Assembly: GCF_025336545.1 (NCBI RefSeq)
Contig: NZ_JAODBU010000012.1
Span: 65,051 to 129,050, forward strand
Reading direction: 5' to 3'
Source of the DNA: Eubacterium_U album
GTDB lineage: Bacteria > Bacillota > Clostridia > Lachnospirales > Lachnospiraceae
DNA length: 64,000 nt
This document shows, piece by piece, positions 8,579 through 16,874 of this stretch. Every line of letters begins with the position of its first letter. The first letter of the stretch is position 1. The position numbers and the translations under genes are program-made. The notes under the pieces were generated by a model that saw only the letters and a list, made by a program, of their open reading frames with translations, searched no databases and was not told the DNA's origin.

Positions 8579-10387
8579 TTGAAGAATAGTTCAAGAGGAT
8601 TTAGAATTTACTTTATAGTTATAGCATTAATGATTGTAGGTATGTATGCATTTTCAATATTTTCAACGAAAGACAGTGATTATAAATATAATGATTTTAT
8701 TACTGATTTAAAGGCTGGAAATGTATCAGAAGTTACAATCAGACAAAATAATGAGGTACCATCAGGAAGTATTGTTGTTGTTTTATCAAAGGATAAATCA
8801 AGAAAAGTAGTATATGTAACAGATGTAAATAAAGTAATTAGTGATATAGATGAAATAGATACAGATGTTAAGCCTACAGTTACTGATGTTGCAGGTGATA
8901 ATTCATTGATGATATCAATTATACAGGTGCTATTAATGGCAGGTGTTGTAATTGTTATTATTATGGTTATGAATGGTAGTGCCAATGCAGGCAATGCAAA
9001 AATGGCTAACTTTGGTAAGAGCCGCGCAAGACTTGTACTTGATGTTAAGAATATTAATTTCTCAAATGTCGCAGGTCTTATTGAAGAAAAAGAAGAACTT
9101 GAAGAAATTGTAGATTTCCTAAGGAATCCTAAAAAATATATAGATTTAGGAGCAAGAATTCCAAAGGGTGTTTTATTAGAAGGCCCTCCGGGAACAGGTA
9201 AGACATTATTAGCAAAAGCTGTTGCAGGTGAAGCTAAGGTGCCTTTCTTTACAATTTCAGGTTCTGATTTTGTGGAAATGTTTGTAGGCGTAGGTGCTTC
9301 CAGAGTAAGAGATTTATTTGCGGAAGCAAAGAAAAATGCACCATGTATTATATTTATCGATGAAATCGATGCTGTTGCCAGACGAAGGGGAACAGGAATG
9401 GGTGGTGGCCATGATGAACGTGAACAGACATTAAACCAGATGCTTGTAGAAATGGACGGATTTGGTGTTAATGAAGGTATCATTGTTATGGCAGCTACTA
9501 ACAGAGTAGATATTCTTGATCCGGCTATTTTAAGACCGGGACGATTTGACAGAAAAGTATTAGTAGGAAGACCTGATGTTGTAGGCAGAAAGGGAATACT
9601 TGAAGTTCATGCAAAGAATAAGCCGTTAGGCGAGGATGTTGATTTGAAAAAAATCGCACAGATTACATCAGGATTTACAGGAGCTGATCTGGAAAACCTC
9701 TTAAATGAAGCGGCTATTATTGCAGCAAAATCTGACAGAGCATTTATTATTCAGGAAGATATTGATAAAGCACTTATTAAAGTTGGGGTTGGAAAAGAAA
9801 AGAAGAGTAAAATTATTTCTGACAAAGAGAAACGTATTACAGCTTATCACGAAGCAGGCCATGCAATTTTATTCCATGTATTGCCTGACGTAGGACCTGT
9901 TCATACGGTTTCAGTTATTCCAACAGGAGCAGGAGCAGCAGGTTATACAATGCCATTACCTGAAAAAGATGAAATGTTTGATACAAAAGGACATATGATT
10001 CAGGAAATAATGGTAAGCCTTGGTGGAAGAATTGCGGAAGAAATAATTCTTGATGATATTACAACAGGAGCATCTCAAGATATTAAACAGGCAACTGCAA
10101 TGGCTAAGGCAATGGTTACAAAATATGGATTTTCTGACAGATTAGGTTTAATAAATTATGATAATGATTCTGAAGAAGTATTTATTGGACGTGATTTAGC
10201 ACAGTCAAAAGGATATGCAGAACATACAGCATCAGTAATTGATGAAGAAGTAAAAAATATCATTGATACATGTTACAAAGATGCTAAAAAAATTATCGAA
10301 GATCATATGGAACAATTACAAAAATGTGCTCAAATGTTGATCGAAAAAGAGAAGATAAACCAACAGGAATTTGAAAGTATTTTTTGA
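8579..10387 (+). CDS. ftsH: ATP-dependent zinc metalloprotease FtsH
   Basis: FtsH is a membrane-anchored AAA+ hexamer that extracts and degrades membrane and regulatory proteins. Two N-terminal membrane helices (about 8-25 and 110-130) flank an extracytoplasmic domain. Walker A GPPGTGKT is near residue 202, Walker B FIDEID near 259, the second region of homology TNRVDILDPAILRPGRFD follows, and the zinc motif HEAGH is near 424. The TTG at 8579 is preferred because TAGGAGGTGA ends 5 bp before it; an upstream ATG at 8525 has no ribosome binding site. This gives 602 residues. Confidence 0.95.
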   Translation: MKNSSRGFRIYFIVIALMIVGMYAFSIFSTKDSDYKYNDFITDLKAGNVSEVTIRQNNEVPSGSIVVVLSKDKSRKVVYVTDVNKVISDIDEIDTDVKPTVTDVAGDNSLMISIIQVLLMAGVVIVIIMVMNGSANAGNAKMANFGKSRARLVLDVKNINFSNVAGLIEEKEELEEIVDFLRNPKKYIDLGARIPKGVLLEGPPGTGKTLLAKAVAGEAKVPFFTISGSDFVEMFVGVGASRVRDLFAEAKKNAPCIIFIDEIDAVARRRGTGMGGGHDEREQTLNQMLVEMDGFGVNEGIIVMAATNRVDILDPAILRPGRFDRKVLVGRPDVVGRKGILEVHAKNKPLGEDVDLKKIAQITSGFTGADLENLLNEAAIIAAKSDRAFIIQEDIDKALIKVGVGKEKKSKIISDKEKRITAYHEAGHAILFHVLPDVGPVHTVSVIPTGAGAAGYTMPLPEKDEMFDTKGHMIQEIMVSLGGRIAEEIILDDITTGASQDIKQATAMAKAMVTKYGFSDRLGLINYDNDSEEVFIGRDLAQSKGYAEHTASVIDEEVKNIIDTCYKDAKKIIEDHMEQLQKCAQMLIEKEKINQQEFESIF

Positions 10388-10516
10388 CAAAAGTAATAAT
10401 GACTAATAAAAATGTTTTAAAAAATAAGAAATTGTATAAAATATTAATAAAAAATAATAATAAACAATAATAAATTGTGCAAAAGATAAAAAGTGTTGTT
10501 ATCGGTAACAAAACGC

Positions 10517-10544
10517 TTTACAACAGTTGATTTTATGCTATAAT
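10517..10544 (+). promoter_or_regulatory. Promoter of the candidate small RNA
   Basis: TTTACA at 10517-10522 and a perfect TATAAT at 10539-10544 are separated by 16 bp. No ORF with a ribosome binding site follows within 100 bp; a strong terminator does. Confidence 0.7.
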
Positions 10545-10550
10545 AATTAT

Positions 10551-10650
10551 TGTAAAACCCCCCAATACATTATATAGTTTTTTTTGCTACACCCCAAAGA
10601 AAAAACGAATACCTTCTCCGAAAAGGACAGCAGTAGCAGCTGTCCTTTTT
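10551..10650 (+). ncRNA. Candidate 100-nt C-rich small regulatory RNA
   Basis: The stretch between a near-consensus promoter and a strong terminator has no ORF. The predicted RNA is about 100 nt and mostly unpaired before the terminator hairpin. It carries three pyrimidine patches, CCCCCC (10558-10563), CCCC (10592-10595) and CCUUCUCC (10612-10619), each complementary to Shine-Dalgarno-like GGGG/GGAG. Exposed C-rich patches are how RsaE-type Firmicute small RNAs find ribosome binding sites. No known family is recognised; 6S and SRP RNAs are excluded by size and content. It fills most of the 456-bp gap between ftsH and the amylase gene. Confidence 0.55.
10621..10650 (+). terminator. Rho-independent terminator ending the candidate small RNA
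   Basis: AAAAGGACAGC and GCTGTCCTTTT pair around an 8-base loop, and the T-run extends the tail. Confidence 0.9.
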
Positions 10651-10843
10651 GTTTTGTATAAAAATTAATAGCACCAATTTATGCAAATATGTAATATAAT
10701 TTAGTGAGTAGGTTTGGAATAAGATATTGAATAATATATGAAATAATATATATATGACAGTTACAAACAGATAGTTGAAAAGTAATGTTTATTTCCTGAT
10801 TTTTTTAGGAAATTTTATATAGTTTTATATTTAGGAGAACAAT

Positions 10844-12868
10844 ATGAACCATAATAGAAATTCTATTTTTCATGACGGAACAGAACAGTTTTGCAGATAC
10901 AATAAACAGACAGATAAATATAGCTTTATACTTCGCGTAGGCCATAGAATGGCAAATGAAGTATATATAATTATTGATAATGAAAGAATTCAAATGACAT
11001 CATGTTATCAGGATGAGATATTTGAGTATTATACTGTACGAATTCACCTTGAAAACAGATGTTATAGATATAGATTTGAGATAGATGGAAATGAAATTCT
11101 GTTTTACAATATGGCAGGAGCTGATACAAGCTACTCAGATGTTTATGACTTTTCAATAACACCCGGATTTAATACACCGGATTGGGCAAAAGGTGCAGTT
11201 ATGTACCAGATATATGTAGAACGTTTTTGCAACGGAGATAAAACAAACGATGTTGAAACAAATGAATATGCGTATATTGGAAAAGGCGTAGAAAAAATTG
11301 AAGACTGGTATGAAAATCCGGCAGCAGACGGTACCAGACAGTTTTATGGTGGTGATTTACAGGGAGTTATAGATAAGATGGATTATCTGGAAAAATTAGG
11401 TGTTAAAGTCATTTATTTTAATCCGTTGTTTGTATCACCTTCGAATCACAAATATGATACACAGGATTATGATTATATAGACCCTCATTTTGGGAAAATA
11501 GTTGTTGATGATGGGGATGTATTAAAAGACGGAGAGACAGATAATTCAAAGGCAACAAAATACATTTCAAGAGTTACAAATAAGAAAAATCTTGAAGCAA
11601 GTAACGAATTGTTTATTGAATTAGTAGAAGAGGCTCATAAACGTGGAATTAAAGTGATTATTGACGGCGTATTTAACCATTGTGGCTCTTTTAACAAATG
11701 GATGGATTACGAGGAAATTTACAGAGAAGAGAATGGCTATGAGAAAGGTGCATATATTTCTCAGGACAGCCCATATAATTCTTTTTTTAAATTTAATGGC
11801 GGTCAGTGGCCTCACAACTCAACATATGAAGGGTGGTGGGGATTTGATACTTTGCCAAAACTTAATTATGAAGATAGTGAAAAGTTGCAACAGTATATTT
11901 TAGACATTGCAAAAAAGTGGGTTTCACCTCCTTATAATGTTGATGGATGGAGATTAGATGTTGCAGCTGATTTGGGACATAGCGGTGAATTTAATCATGA
12001 ATTCTGGCGTAAATTCCGAAAGGCAGTTAAGGAAGCAAATAAGGATGCAATTATTTTAGCAGAACATTATGGCGAAGCGGGAGAATGGCTAAAGGGCGAC
12101 CAATGGGATACGGTAATGAATTATGATGCGTTCATGGATCCTGTAAGCTGGTTTTTAACAGGTGTTGATAAACATTCTGACAATGTAAAGCCGGAACTTA
12201 AGGGAAATGCCCACAGCTTTAATGATGCAATGAAATATCATATGGCGCAATTCCAGAATCAGTCGTTATTAGTGGCAATGAATGAATTGTCAAATCATGA
12301 TCATTCAAGATTTATGACAAGAACAAACGGTATGGCTGGAAGAATTGCAACTGCAGGAGCAGAAGCGGCAAATGAAAATGTAAAGAAAGCCATATTTAAA
12401 CAGGGAGTCGTAATGCAGATGACTCTGCCGGGAGCACCAACATTGTATTATGGGGATGAAGCCGGCGTGTGTGGATGGACAGATCCGGACAACCGAAGAA
12501 CATATCCTTGGGGCAAAGAAGATTTTGAATTAATCGAATTTTACAGAGATATGATTTTTATACACAATCATTGCGATGAATTGAAGAAAGGTTCTTACAA
12601 GCAATTAGACTGGGGCAACAATTATTTAAGTTATGGACGATTTGATGCATTAAATGGCACAGTAACAGCTATCAATACATCAGACCATGAAATCAATGTG
12701 AAAATTCCTGTTTGGCAGTTAAACATTCCAAATGGAAACGTAATGGAACGATTAATGGAAACATCTGAGGAATTGTATAATGTGGGTCGAATTCCGGTAA
12801 TGGTAGAAAATGGTGATATAGCAGTTACCATTCCTGCATGTAGCGCGGTAGTTTATAGAACAAAATAG
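10844..12868 (+). CDS. GH13 alpha-glucan hydrolase (neopullulanase/cyclomaltodextrinase-like)
   Basis: This 674-residue enzyme has no signal peptide, so it should act in the cytoplasm on imported maltodextrins. An N-terminal beta domain (1-110) precedes the GH13 barrel: YQIYVERFCNGD, YFNPLF near 195, VIIDGVFNHCG near 272. The nucleophile Asp is in GWRLDVA near 371, the acid/base Glu in ILAEHYGE near 407, and the third Asp in LSNHDHSRF near 485. A beta-sandwich ends the protein. The N-terminal domain suggests GH13_20-type substrate use. The last codons are duplicated downstream. Confidence 0.85.
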   Translation: MNHNRNSIFHDGTEQFCRYNKQTDKYSFILRVGHRMANEVYIIIDNERIQMTSCYQDEIFEYYTVRIHLENRCYRYRFEIDGNEILFYNMAGADTSYSDVYDFSITPGFNTPDWAKGAVMYQIYVERFCNGDKTNDVETNEYAYIGKGVEKIEDWYENPAADGTRQFYGGDLQGVIDKMDYLEKLGVKVIYFNPLFVSPSNHKYDTQDYDYIDPHFGKIVVDDGDVLKDGETDNSKATKYISRVTNKKNLEASNELFIELVEEAHKRGIKVIIDGVFNHCGSFNKWMDYEEIYREENGYEKGAYISQDSPYNSFFKFNGGQWPHNSTYEGWWGFDTLPKLNYEDSEKLQQYILDIAKKWVSPPYNVDGWRLDVAADLGHSGEFNHEFWRKFRKAVKEANKDAIILAEHYGEAGEWLKGDQWDTVMNYDAFMDPVSWFLTGVDKHSDNVKPELKGNAHSFNDAMKYHMAQFQNQSLLVAMNELSNHDHSRFMTRTNGMAGRIATAGAEAANENVKKAIFKQGVVMQMTLPGAPTLYYGDEAGVCGWTDPDNRRTYPWGKEDFELIEFYRDMIFIHNHCDELKKGSYKQLDWGNNYLSYGRFDALNGTVTAINTSDHEINVKIPVWQLNIPNGNVMERLMETSEELYNVGRIPVMVENGDIAVTIPACSAVVYRTK

Positions 12869-12945
12869 ATGTGTGTAATAACCTTATTGACGGGGCAAAT
12901 GATTATTTAGTAGTTTATAGAACAAAATAGATGTGTGTAATAACC
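12848..12945 (+). repeat. Exact 36-bp duplication of the amylase 3' end
   Basis: The 36 bp covering the last codons and stop of the GH13 gene (12848-12883) recur without change at 12910-12945, 62 bp downstream. The second copy is non-coding. Confidence 0.85.
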
Positions 12946-12974
12946 CCCAATATATAGATGCATGGAAGAAGCAT

Positions 12975-13078
12975 AAATTATATAAATGTGTAGAATAGAC
13001 ATATATTTTCAGTTAGCAGAAATTATATAAATGTGTAGAATAGACATATATTTCCGGTTAGCATAAAATTATATATAC
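12975..13078 (+). repeat. 45-bp tandem repeat, 2.2 copies
   Basis: Unit 1 (12975-13019) and unit 2 (13020-13064) share AAATTATATAAATGTGTAGA and TAGACATATATTT, and a third partial unit begins at 13065. It lies in the gap between convergent genes and has no coding signal. Confidence 0.8.
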
Positions 13079-13125
13079 GTCAATTAAAATCTAAAATAAA
13101 TAATAAAATATAAATTATAGAATAT

Positions 13126-13205
13126 AAAAATGAACCTGTATATTTAAGATAGTGTTTGGCAGAATGTAATTTTGTCAAATATTGAAAATCTATAGGTTCA
13201 TTTTT
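13126..13205. terminator. Bidirectional terminator-like hairpin between amylase and sortase genes
   Basis: AAAAATGAACCT (13126-13137) and AGGTTCATTTTT (13194-13205) form a perfect 12-bp stem around a 56-base loop that can fold further. A/T runs at both ends would serve both convergent genes. Confidence 0.6.
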
Positions 13206-13342
13206 ATTTGTTGTTCTTTGTTAAGAATAATCTTTGTCAATCATAGTGGGAGTCTGGGTTTATTTGTAAGATTTGATTTAGAGTTATAATGTCATTGATA
13301 TTGCGCTTCAATGCATGCACAATTAGTTTTATATAACTATAC

Positions 13343-14185
13343 CTAGTCTGTAACGTCATCTTTAATAAATAGTCCATTTACAATATATCGTGTATTACTT
13401 TTTCCTGAAGTACATGTGCTAAGTGTTAATATTTTACTGTCCTGAGTTAAAGCTACATCTTTTCTAACATTTGCATTAGAAACGCTTGGATTAAGAGTTG
13501 TCTTGAAATAGTCCATTCGCACCTGAATATCCGAAAAATCAAATGCTTTTAAAATATGAGTATCATCATAAACATAAGCTGAGTAAACTCTGTATGTTAA
13601 TTTGTGACTAGGTGTATAAACATAAAAATATTCATGTTTATCAAAGAAGTCTTTTTTCTCGAAATAATGTAAGTGTGCAAACATTGTGCCGTTTAACATA
13701 TTATGACCATAAAATACAGTTACGGGGTCAGTGAAATCAGTTGAGTTTATTTTTTCACTATATATACAACCTGAAAATTCATAATTTCCTTTTTCATTAT
13801 GTGTAAGATAAAAGGAATCATCTTTAGAATCATCAGATTGCGCAACCGGCAATTCAATTTTTGTACCGGGAATATATATGTATGCATAAATATCTTTGTT
13901 TGTTTTAGCAATCTTATCCCAATCATATGGATTTATGATTGAGTCATCTTCATTATCATTCATGCTGTCAGAGTTATTGTTGATAGCTGAATTATTGTTA
14001 GATTTATTTGACTGAGATGTTGCATTAGTTTTCTTGTATTCTGTTGGATTTTTGCCACTGGAAAAATACATAAATATATATGTTCCTGCCACAGAAAAAG
14101 CGAGCATCGCAACAATCAAAATAGCTATTAAAAGATTTCGCTTCTTCATGGATTTCTTATTTCTCGAAGATGAAAATTTCACCAT
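13343..14185 (-). CDS. Class B sortase
   Basis: This 280-residue transpeptidase is anchored by one N-terminal membrane helix (about 17-40), followed by an Asn/Ser-rich linker (45-82). The catalytic domain has His161 in VFYGHNM, Cys258 in LTLSTCTS and Arg266 in NTRYIVNG, the sortase triad, in the class B arrangement. It would attach sorting-signal proteins to the wall or pilins to each other. No substrate with an LPXTG or NPXTG-like tail is encoded nearby, so its target is unknown. AGAGAGGA precedes the ATG. Confidence 0.85.
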   Translation of the reverse strand: MVKFSSSRNKKSMKKRNLLIAILIVAMLAFSVAGTYIFMYFSSGKNPTEYKKTNATSQSNKSNNNSAINNNSDSMNDNEDDSIINPYDWDKIAKTNKDIYAYIYIPGTKIELPVAQSDDSKDDSFYLTHNEKGNYEFSGCIYSEKINSTDFTDPVTVFYGHNMLNGTMFAHLHYFEKKDFFDKHEYFYVYTPSHKLTYRVYSAYVYDDTHILKAFDFSDIQVRMDYFKTTLNPSVSNANVRKDVALTQDSKILTLSTCTSGKSNTRYIVNGLFIKDDVTD

Positions 14186-14366
14186 TGTTAAATTCCTCTC
14201 TTAATATATAAATAGCCAATTTCATAATATAGACAAGTATATGACTTGGAAAAAAGGATGTCAATTATGCGGTATCTGATGGTGCCTAATTTAGCTTGAT
14301 TTAGTAGAAAAAATGGTTGCGTAAATAAAAAAATTATGGTATAAATATTTATTGTTGGAAACAAAT

Positions 14367-14448
14367 GGGCAGATTCCCGAGTGGCCAAAGGGGACAGACT
14401 GTAAATCTGCTGGCAACGCCTTCGAAGGTTCGAATCCTTCTCTGCCCA
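14367..14448 (+). tRNA. tRNA-Tyr (GTA)
   Basis: The acceptor arms GGGCAGA and TCTGCCC pair and are followed by discriminator A. The T-arm contains GGTTCGAATCC, a long variable arm is present as expected for bacterial tRNA-Tyr, and the anticodon loop CTGTAAA places GTA at 14401-14403. CCA is not encoded. Confidence 0.96.
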
Positions 14449-14467
14449 TTATTTATTCAACGGGTTC

Positions 14468-14551
14468 GCCGGCGTGGCGGAACTGGCAGACGCGCAGGAC
14501 TTAAAATCCTGTGGTAGCAATATCGTACCGGTTCGATTCCGGTCGCCGGCA
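14468..14551 (+). tRNA. tRNA-Leu (TAA)
   Basis: Acceptor GCCGGCG pairs with CGCCGGC and is followed by A. The T-arm has GGTTCGATTCC and the long variable arm is class II. Anticodon loop CTTAAAA gives TAA at 14502-14504. It lies 19 bp after tRNA-Tyr, so the two are probably co-transcribed. CCA is not encoded. Confidence 0.96.
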
Positions 14552-14585
14552 TATATATGTGCGAAGCAATGAGTCCACATACACA

Positions 14586-14647
14586 AAAAAAGAACAGGTT
14601 CTTTAGAAAGCTAGTTTTCAGAAAGAACCTGTTCTTTTTTTTTTTGA
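14586..14647 (+). terminator. Strong terminator after the tRNA pair
   Basis: AAAGAACAGGTTCTTT and AAAGAACCTGTTCTTT flank a 17-base spacer and end in a long T-run. An A-run in front makes it usable in both directions. Confidence 0.92.
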
Positions 14648-14735
14648 TGCGGCGAATGCCGCATCAGCGAGATGGAAATTATATTGTCTGCAATCCTTTA
14701 TAGAAAAAGAGGTTGCAGGCATTTTTGTTTTACAA
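14645..14735 (+). other. Two further hairpins in the tRNA-kinase gap
   Basis: TGATGCGGC-GAAT-GCCGCATCA (14645-14666) is a perfect, unusually GC-rich 9-bp hairpin with a tetraloop. A second hairpin, GTCTGCAATCC with GGTTGCAGGC (14686-14720), runs into ATTTTTGTTTT and may be a second terminator. The rest of the gap to 14988 shows nothing else supportable. Confidence 0.45.
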
Positions 14736-14988
14736 TAAAAAATAGTAAATATTTACATTTTGGCCCTAATCATTTACTATAAAAGGAGGGTATTTGTTAT
14801 ATTGGACATGGAAATGTTCATGAACTTTATATAAGTTAATTTGCAGTTATAGGTTTATAAAGTATGTTTATGTATATGAGTGAAACAGCATAAATATTAT
14901 AAAAAATTATAAGTACTAAAAAACGACAGATGAAGTTCATAAACAATTTTTAAAGAAAATTGTAATATAATGTATGGTGGAGAGAAAA

Positions 14989-16743
14989 GTGTATAAATTA
15001 TTAAAAAAATGGAAAAAAGCAAAGATAAGAACGCAGATTATTCTGACTTATATTGCGGTTCTTTTATTGTCATTTATAATGACGTTTACATTAATTTCAG
15101 CTGTAAACGGAAGATATACGAAAATTGAAGTTGGTAAGGCAGGAGTGCAGACAGTAAATGCACTTCAGGGAAATTTAGCGCTTATTTTTGATAATGTAAC
15201 TCAATTTTCAACACAGATATATTTTGACGATATCGTACAGGATTCTTTAAGACAAATAAATTCAGAGAATATTAATTTGAATTATCAAAAAAACATAACA
15301 AAGAGTTTGTTTAATATGATATTATCCGGAGAATACATTTCCGGAGTATATATATTTGATAAATATAATAATTGTTATAATTCTTATAAGAGACCACCAA
15401 AAAAAATAAATAAGCAAATCCAGGATACAAATTGGTATAAGGAAATGCAGCAAGCAAATGGAAACGGATTTTTCTATAACGGAAGCGATGGAACAATAGA
15501 ATATTATGCACCTAATGATTATCTGTGCTATGTAAGACAGATTGTAGATAAGAGAGATTATAAACCTTTGGCTACACTTCTAATAACTTTTGATGATTTA
15601 GTATTGCAGGACTATTTTAATCAGGTTAGTAATGATTACAAGAATCAGTTCTACATAGTTGATTCGAAAGGAAATTATATTATTGAGCCTCAAGACAAAA
15701 AGCGTGATTTTAAAAAGTATACAAAAATTGCAAAAAATATGTCTAAGGAGTACATGGAAGTAAATAATAAAGACGAAAAAAGTGTTGTTGCAAGTCAGGA
15801 TATAGGAATACAGGATTGGAAACTTATCGGAGTATTTTCAATGGATAACATTACATCTTTAGCTCCATACTATTCGACAGTGATAGTGGTAATTATGTGT
15901 TTAAATGTTGTATTTGTATTTATATGCTCAATGTTACTTACATATCTCATATTTAAACCACTTGCAAAAGTAGAAAAACATATGAAAATAGTTGAAAACG
16001 GTGAATTTGTGACAATGCCTGTTGTAGAAAATGATAATGAAATCACAAGCCTTAAAAAAGTATTTAACCATATGATTTTGTCTGTTAAATCTTTAATGAA
16101 AAAGGTAAAGGATGAAGAAAGAATTATTGCAAAAGGCAAGTTAGACATAATACAGGCGCAGATAAATCCACACTTTTTATATAACACTTTAGATGCGGTT
16201 TCAGCATTAGCATTAATGGAGGAAAATGAAAAATGTTTCCAGATGACGCAGGCGTTAGGAAATTTTTATCGAAACAGTCTAAACAGTGGACTTGATTATA
16301 TAACAGTTGAGGATGAAATAAGTAGTATCGAAAGTTACATTACAATATTAAACATGAGATACGACAATCAGATAAAAGTTAATTATGAAATAGAAGAATC
16401 GGTAAAAAAAGAGAAAGTTCTTAAACTTTTACTTCAACCTTTAGTGGAAAATGCGGTACATCACGGATTAAATGGAGAAGAGGGAACTGTAAATATAAAA
16501 GTATTTGAACAGGATGATGAAATAATATTTATTGTATCTGACGATGGAGTTGGAATGAGTGAAGAAAGAATACAGGAAATAATGGAAGGTAAATCTGTTA
16601 CTGGAAAATCGGGATTTGGACTTTATAGTTTAATACAGAGAATAAAGTTAATGTATGAAATAGATAATCCAATGATAATTCAGAGTGAAATAGGTGTTGG
16701 AACAGAAATAATTGTTACTGTAGGTAAGATAAAATCAGAGTAA
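14989..16743 (+). CDS. YesM-type sensor histidine kinase
   Basis: The protein has about 584 residues. A membrane helix (about 15-38), an extracellular Cache-like sensor (40-285) and a second helix (about 290-325) lead into a HAMP segment. Next comes the His_kinase domain with phospho-acceptor His in QINPHFLYNTLDAV near 394, and the ATPase domain with VENAVHHG, SDDGVGMS and GFGLYSL. GTG at 14989 fits GGTGGAG a few bases upstream better than ATG 14974. It pairs with the AraC-type regulator downstream and probably senses sugars for the adjacent ABC importer. Confidence 0.88.
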   Translation: MYKLLKKWKKAKIRTQIILTYIAVLLLSFIMTFTLISAVNGRYTKIEVGKAGVQTVNALQGNLALIFDNVTQFSTQIYFDDIVQDSLRQINSENINLNYQKNITKSLFNMILSGEYISGVYIFDKYNNCYNSYKRPPKKINKQIQDTNWYKEMQQANGNGFFYNGSDGTIEYYAPNDYLCYVRQIVDKRDYKPLATLLITFDDLVLQDYFNQVSNDYKNQFYIVDSKGNYIIEPQDKKRDFKKYTKIAKNMSKEYMEVNNKDEKSVVASQDIGIQDWKLIGVFSMDNITSLAPYYSTVIVVIMCLNVVFVFICSMLLTYLIFKPLAKVEKHMKIVENGEFVTMPVVENDNEITSLKKVFNHMILSVKSLMKKVKDEERIIAKGKLDIIQAQINPHFLYNTLDAVSALALMEENEKCFQMTQALGNFYRNSLNSGLDYITVEDEISSIESYITILNMRYDNQIKVNYEIEESVKKEKVLKLLLQPLVENAVHHGLNGEEGTVNIKVFEQDDEIIFIVSDDGVGMSEERIQEIMEGKSVTGKSGFGLYSLIQRIKLMYEIDNPMIIQSEIGVGTEIIVTVGKIKSE

Positions 16744-16750
16744 GATTTGC

Positions 16751-16840
16751 AATAGTGTAAATGTACAATCAGACAAAATAGTGTAAATGTACAATCAGAC
16801 AAAATAGTGTAAATGTACAGTGGAAAGAAAATAGTGAAAC
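16751..16840 (+). repeat. 26-bp tandem repeats between sensor kinase and regulator
   Basis: AATAGTGTAAATGTACAATC plus AGACAA repeats exactly at 16751 and 16777. A third, altered unit starts at 16803 and a fragment near 16830. The repeats lie in the spacer before the response regulator. Confidence 0.85.
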
Positions 16841-16874
16841 ACATTAAATTAAGCAAAAAATCGGAGAAATAATT

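Noticed and set aside
8680..9483. A 267-codon open frame antisense to ftsH
   Set aside because: It lies wholly within conserved ftsH sequence, has no ribosome binding site and its product has the low-complexity look of a shadow frame.
14367..14551. tRNA pair as an attachment site for an integrated element
   Set aside because: No integrase gene and no repeat of the tRNA 3' ends is seen nearby or at the edges of the defence island.
16751..16840. Possible CRISPR array
   Set aside because: The units are directly adjacent without unique spacers, and no cas genes are near. It is a simple tandem repeat.
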